This document shows positions 62,545-64,000 of a stretch of 64,000 nt of DNA, piece by piece. Within the stretch, counting starts at the first letter, position 1, and each line of letters opens with the position of its first letter. The DNA comes from Clostridium sp. ZS2-4. Its GTDB lineage: Bacteria > Bacillota > Clostridia > Clostridiales > Clostridiaceae. The DNA is taken from contig NZ_JAPPRQ010000027.1 of assembly GCF_026719745.1 (NCBI RefSeq), positions 62,001 to 126,000 on the forward strand, read 5' to 3'. The translations under genes and the position numbers were made by a program. The notes beneath the pieces were generated by a model that did not search any database, was not told the DNA's origin, and was given only the letters and a program-made list of their open reading frames with translations.

Positions 62545-64000
62545 TTACTTCACCTCCCCATTCTTCTTACTTACTTCATCTTCCTTCTCATACTTTATCT
62601 TATATTCATTTTCCAGTTCTTCCTTTTTATCTTCTTTATCAAGAAGCTGCCAAATCTCTTCATCCTTCTTATCATTTATAACCTTATATCCATTTCCATC
62701 AAAGCTGTCATCAAATTGACATACAGCAGAATACATACAGAAGCTGCAAGCATCTGTTTTTGTACCTTTAAATGGTTTTACCTGTATATCTCCATTAAGC
62801 ATTTCTTCACAAGTTCTAACCAAATTACTTTTAACATGCTCTCTTAATTTCTTAAACTGCTCTTCTGTTCCTACTGAAGATTTTCCTAAAGTATCTCCTT
62901 TATTTATTCTAGCTGGAATTATTAAAGAAGACCCTTCAATTTTTCTGTCCATTTCCTTTATTATATCTACATCAGCAAGAAGAAGTCCCTTCATCTTTAG
63001 AGCCTTCATTATTTCCTTTTCTATTTCTTCATCAGATAGACCTCTGCTTCCCTTTATTATAGGATCATCAATTTTAAAATATAACACTCCTCCTGGAAGT
63101 GCAGGATCTTTTTCATTTATTTCTTTATTACTAAGAATAGCGTCCAAATAAGTTAATAGCTGAATTTGAAGTCCATAGTAAACATCTGACAGCTTAAACT
63201 CCTTATTTCCAGATTTATAATCGACGATTCTGTAGTAATCTTTTTCCTCCAAATTTAATTTATCTACTCTGTCTATTCTTCCAATTAGCTTAACCTTCTC
63301 TCCACTTGAAAGTTCAATAGTTATTGGAGGATAGGTTCCTCTGTCACCAAATTCAACTTCATATCCAATAGGCTGAAAGCCACTTCTTTTCATATGCTCT
63401 ACTATAACCATAATAGTTTTAATGAGAACCCTTTTTAATCTTTCTGTAAAATATCTATATCTTGGAGAGCTGTTGAAAATTGAACTGGCATCCTCTTTTA
63501 TTCTTTTATCAACAATATCATTAACAGTATCTACACACCATTTTTCATCTATATCAAACCAATTTATCGAATTTTTATCCACAATCTTTGAGAACTCATC
63601 AATCACATTGTGCATAAATGTACCTAAATCCGGTGGATTAAGTTTAAAAATTCTTCTATCCTTTGCTTTAAGTCCATATTGTACATAGTAAGCAAAAGGA
63701 CACTGCTCATACTTTTCAAGCCTTGAAACACTGAAATATAGTTTTTCTCCATATAGCTTTCTTATTTTTTCTTTGCTTATTAATTTAATGGAATTATCAT
63801 AGGATGCCGCTGAGAAAATAATCTTACACTTATCTCTCCATTTCTTTTTCTCACTTTTAACTTCTTCACTATCTTCTTCTTCATCCTTGCTACAGTAAAA
63901 GCTGTACACATCACTCCAAAGAGGACTTTCTTTTACATCATCGTTATCCTTTCTCAAAACAGAAACAAGCTTATTAAAGGTAGGAACCTTTCTTGAAACC
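62545..64000 (-). CDS. addB: AddB, second helicase-nuclease subunit (N-terminal part outside window)
   Basis: Only the C-terminal 485 codons or so are present; the frame runs open to the right edge, so the apparent TTG start at 63957 is internal. The nuclease domain has YRIVDYKSGNKEF. The cysteines of the [4Fe-4S] staple are visible: one in EKYEQCPFAYY and three in ACSFCMYSAVC. First gene of addB-addA-yhaM. Confidence 0.95.
   Translation of the reverse strand, partial: VSRKVPTFNKLVSVLRKDNDDVKESPLWSDVYSFYCSKDEEEDSEEVKSEKKKWRDKCKIIFSAASYDNSIKLISKEKIRKLYGEKLYFSVSRLEKYEQCPFAYYVQYGLKAKDRRIFKLNPPDLGTFMHNVIDEFSKIVDKNSINWFDIDEKWCVDTVNDIVDKRIKEDASSIFNSSPRYRYFTERLKRVLIKTIMVIVEHMKRSGFQPIGYEVEFGDRGTYPPITIELSSGEKVKLIGRIDRVDKLNLEEKDYYRIVDYKSGNKEFKLSDVYYGLQIQLLTYLDAILSNKEINEKDPALPGGVLYFKIDDPIIKGSRGLSDEEIEKEIMKALKMKGLLLADVDIIKEMDRKIEGSSLIIPARINKGDTLGKSSVGTEEQFKKLREHVKSNLVRTCEEMLNGDIQVKPFKGTKTDACSFCMYSAVCQFDDSFDGNGYKVINDKKDEEIWQLLDKEDKKEELENEYKIKYEKEDEVSKKNGEVK

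Noticed and set aside
62545-63957. Complete 470-residue gene starting at TTG 63957
   Set aside because: The frame continues upstream to the window edge with AddB-like sequence; it is the C-terminal part of addB.
1-64000. tRNA, rRNA, transposase, prophage or CRISPR genes
   Set aside because: None was seen on either strand by reading; a tRNAscan or HMM search could still find a short or divergent element.

Overview
The window looks like a chromosomal segment of a spore-forming, anaerobic, low-GC Clostridium (sensu stricto type). The evidence is the strong A+T bias, AGGAGG-type ribosome sites, an SspH spore protein gene, AddAB instead of RecBCD, a giant 2-hydroxyacyl-CoA dehydratase activase, a T-box, and c-di-GMP riboswitches of both known classes. 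The species cannot be named from the sequence alone. Most genes lie on the minus strand.

Layout. 1-3.9 kb: 3' part of a sensor histidine kinase, a small membrane protein, a damaged radical-SAM gene and a small exported protein, separated by palindromic repeats. 3.9-9.3 kb: a 1413-residue activase/dehydratase fusion behind a long leader with its own promoter and an internal terminator of no class I recognise, then a LUD-domain protein. 9.4-16.3 kb: a chemoreceptor behind a c-di-GMP-I riboswitch, then sbcDC. 16.5-23.3 kb: a T-box-controlled Na+-dependent amino-acid transporter, a sigma-54 activator, a STAS-like protein and several small proteins including AMMECR1.

23.3-36.4 kb is the most distinctive part, a c-di-GMP-controlled cell-surface region. 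Tandem c-di-GMP-I riboswitches precede an exported transglutaminase-like protein. A c-di-GMP-II riboswitch with a terminator precedes sipW, a TasA/camelysin-like protein, a 932-residue coiled-coil/repeat protein and an LPKTG-anchored protein. A sortase lies just upstream. A second c-di-GMP-II riboswitch, whose platform can pair with the ribosome site, precedes a 1589-residue LPKTG adhesin. The likely logic is that high c-di-GMP switches on matrix and adhesin production together with the machinery that matures (SipW) and anchors (sortase) them.

36.7-49.3 kb: glutamate synthase (gltBD), SspH, a LysM protein, glycogen phosphorylase and synthase, and a PfkB sugar kinase interrupted by one stop codon. 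49.4-55.8 kb: a ribose-type ABC importer divergent from a membrane-bound AraC-type regulator. 55.9-64 kb: a phosphohexomutase, then the addB-addA-yhaM group, with addB running off the right edge.

Start codons were moved from the longest reading frame wherever a clear ribosome site favours an internal start. No rRNA, tRNA, CRISPR array, transposase or prophage was seen.
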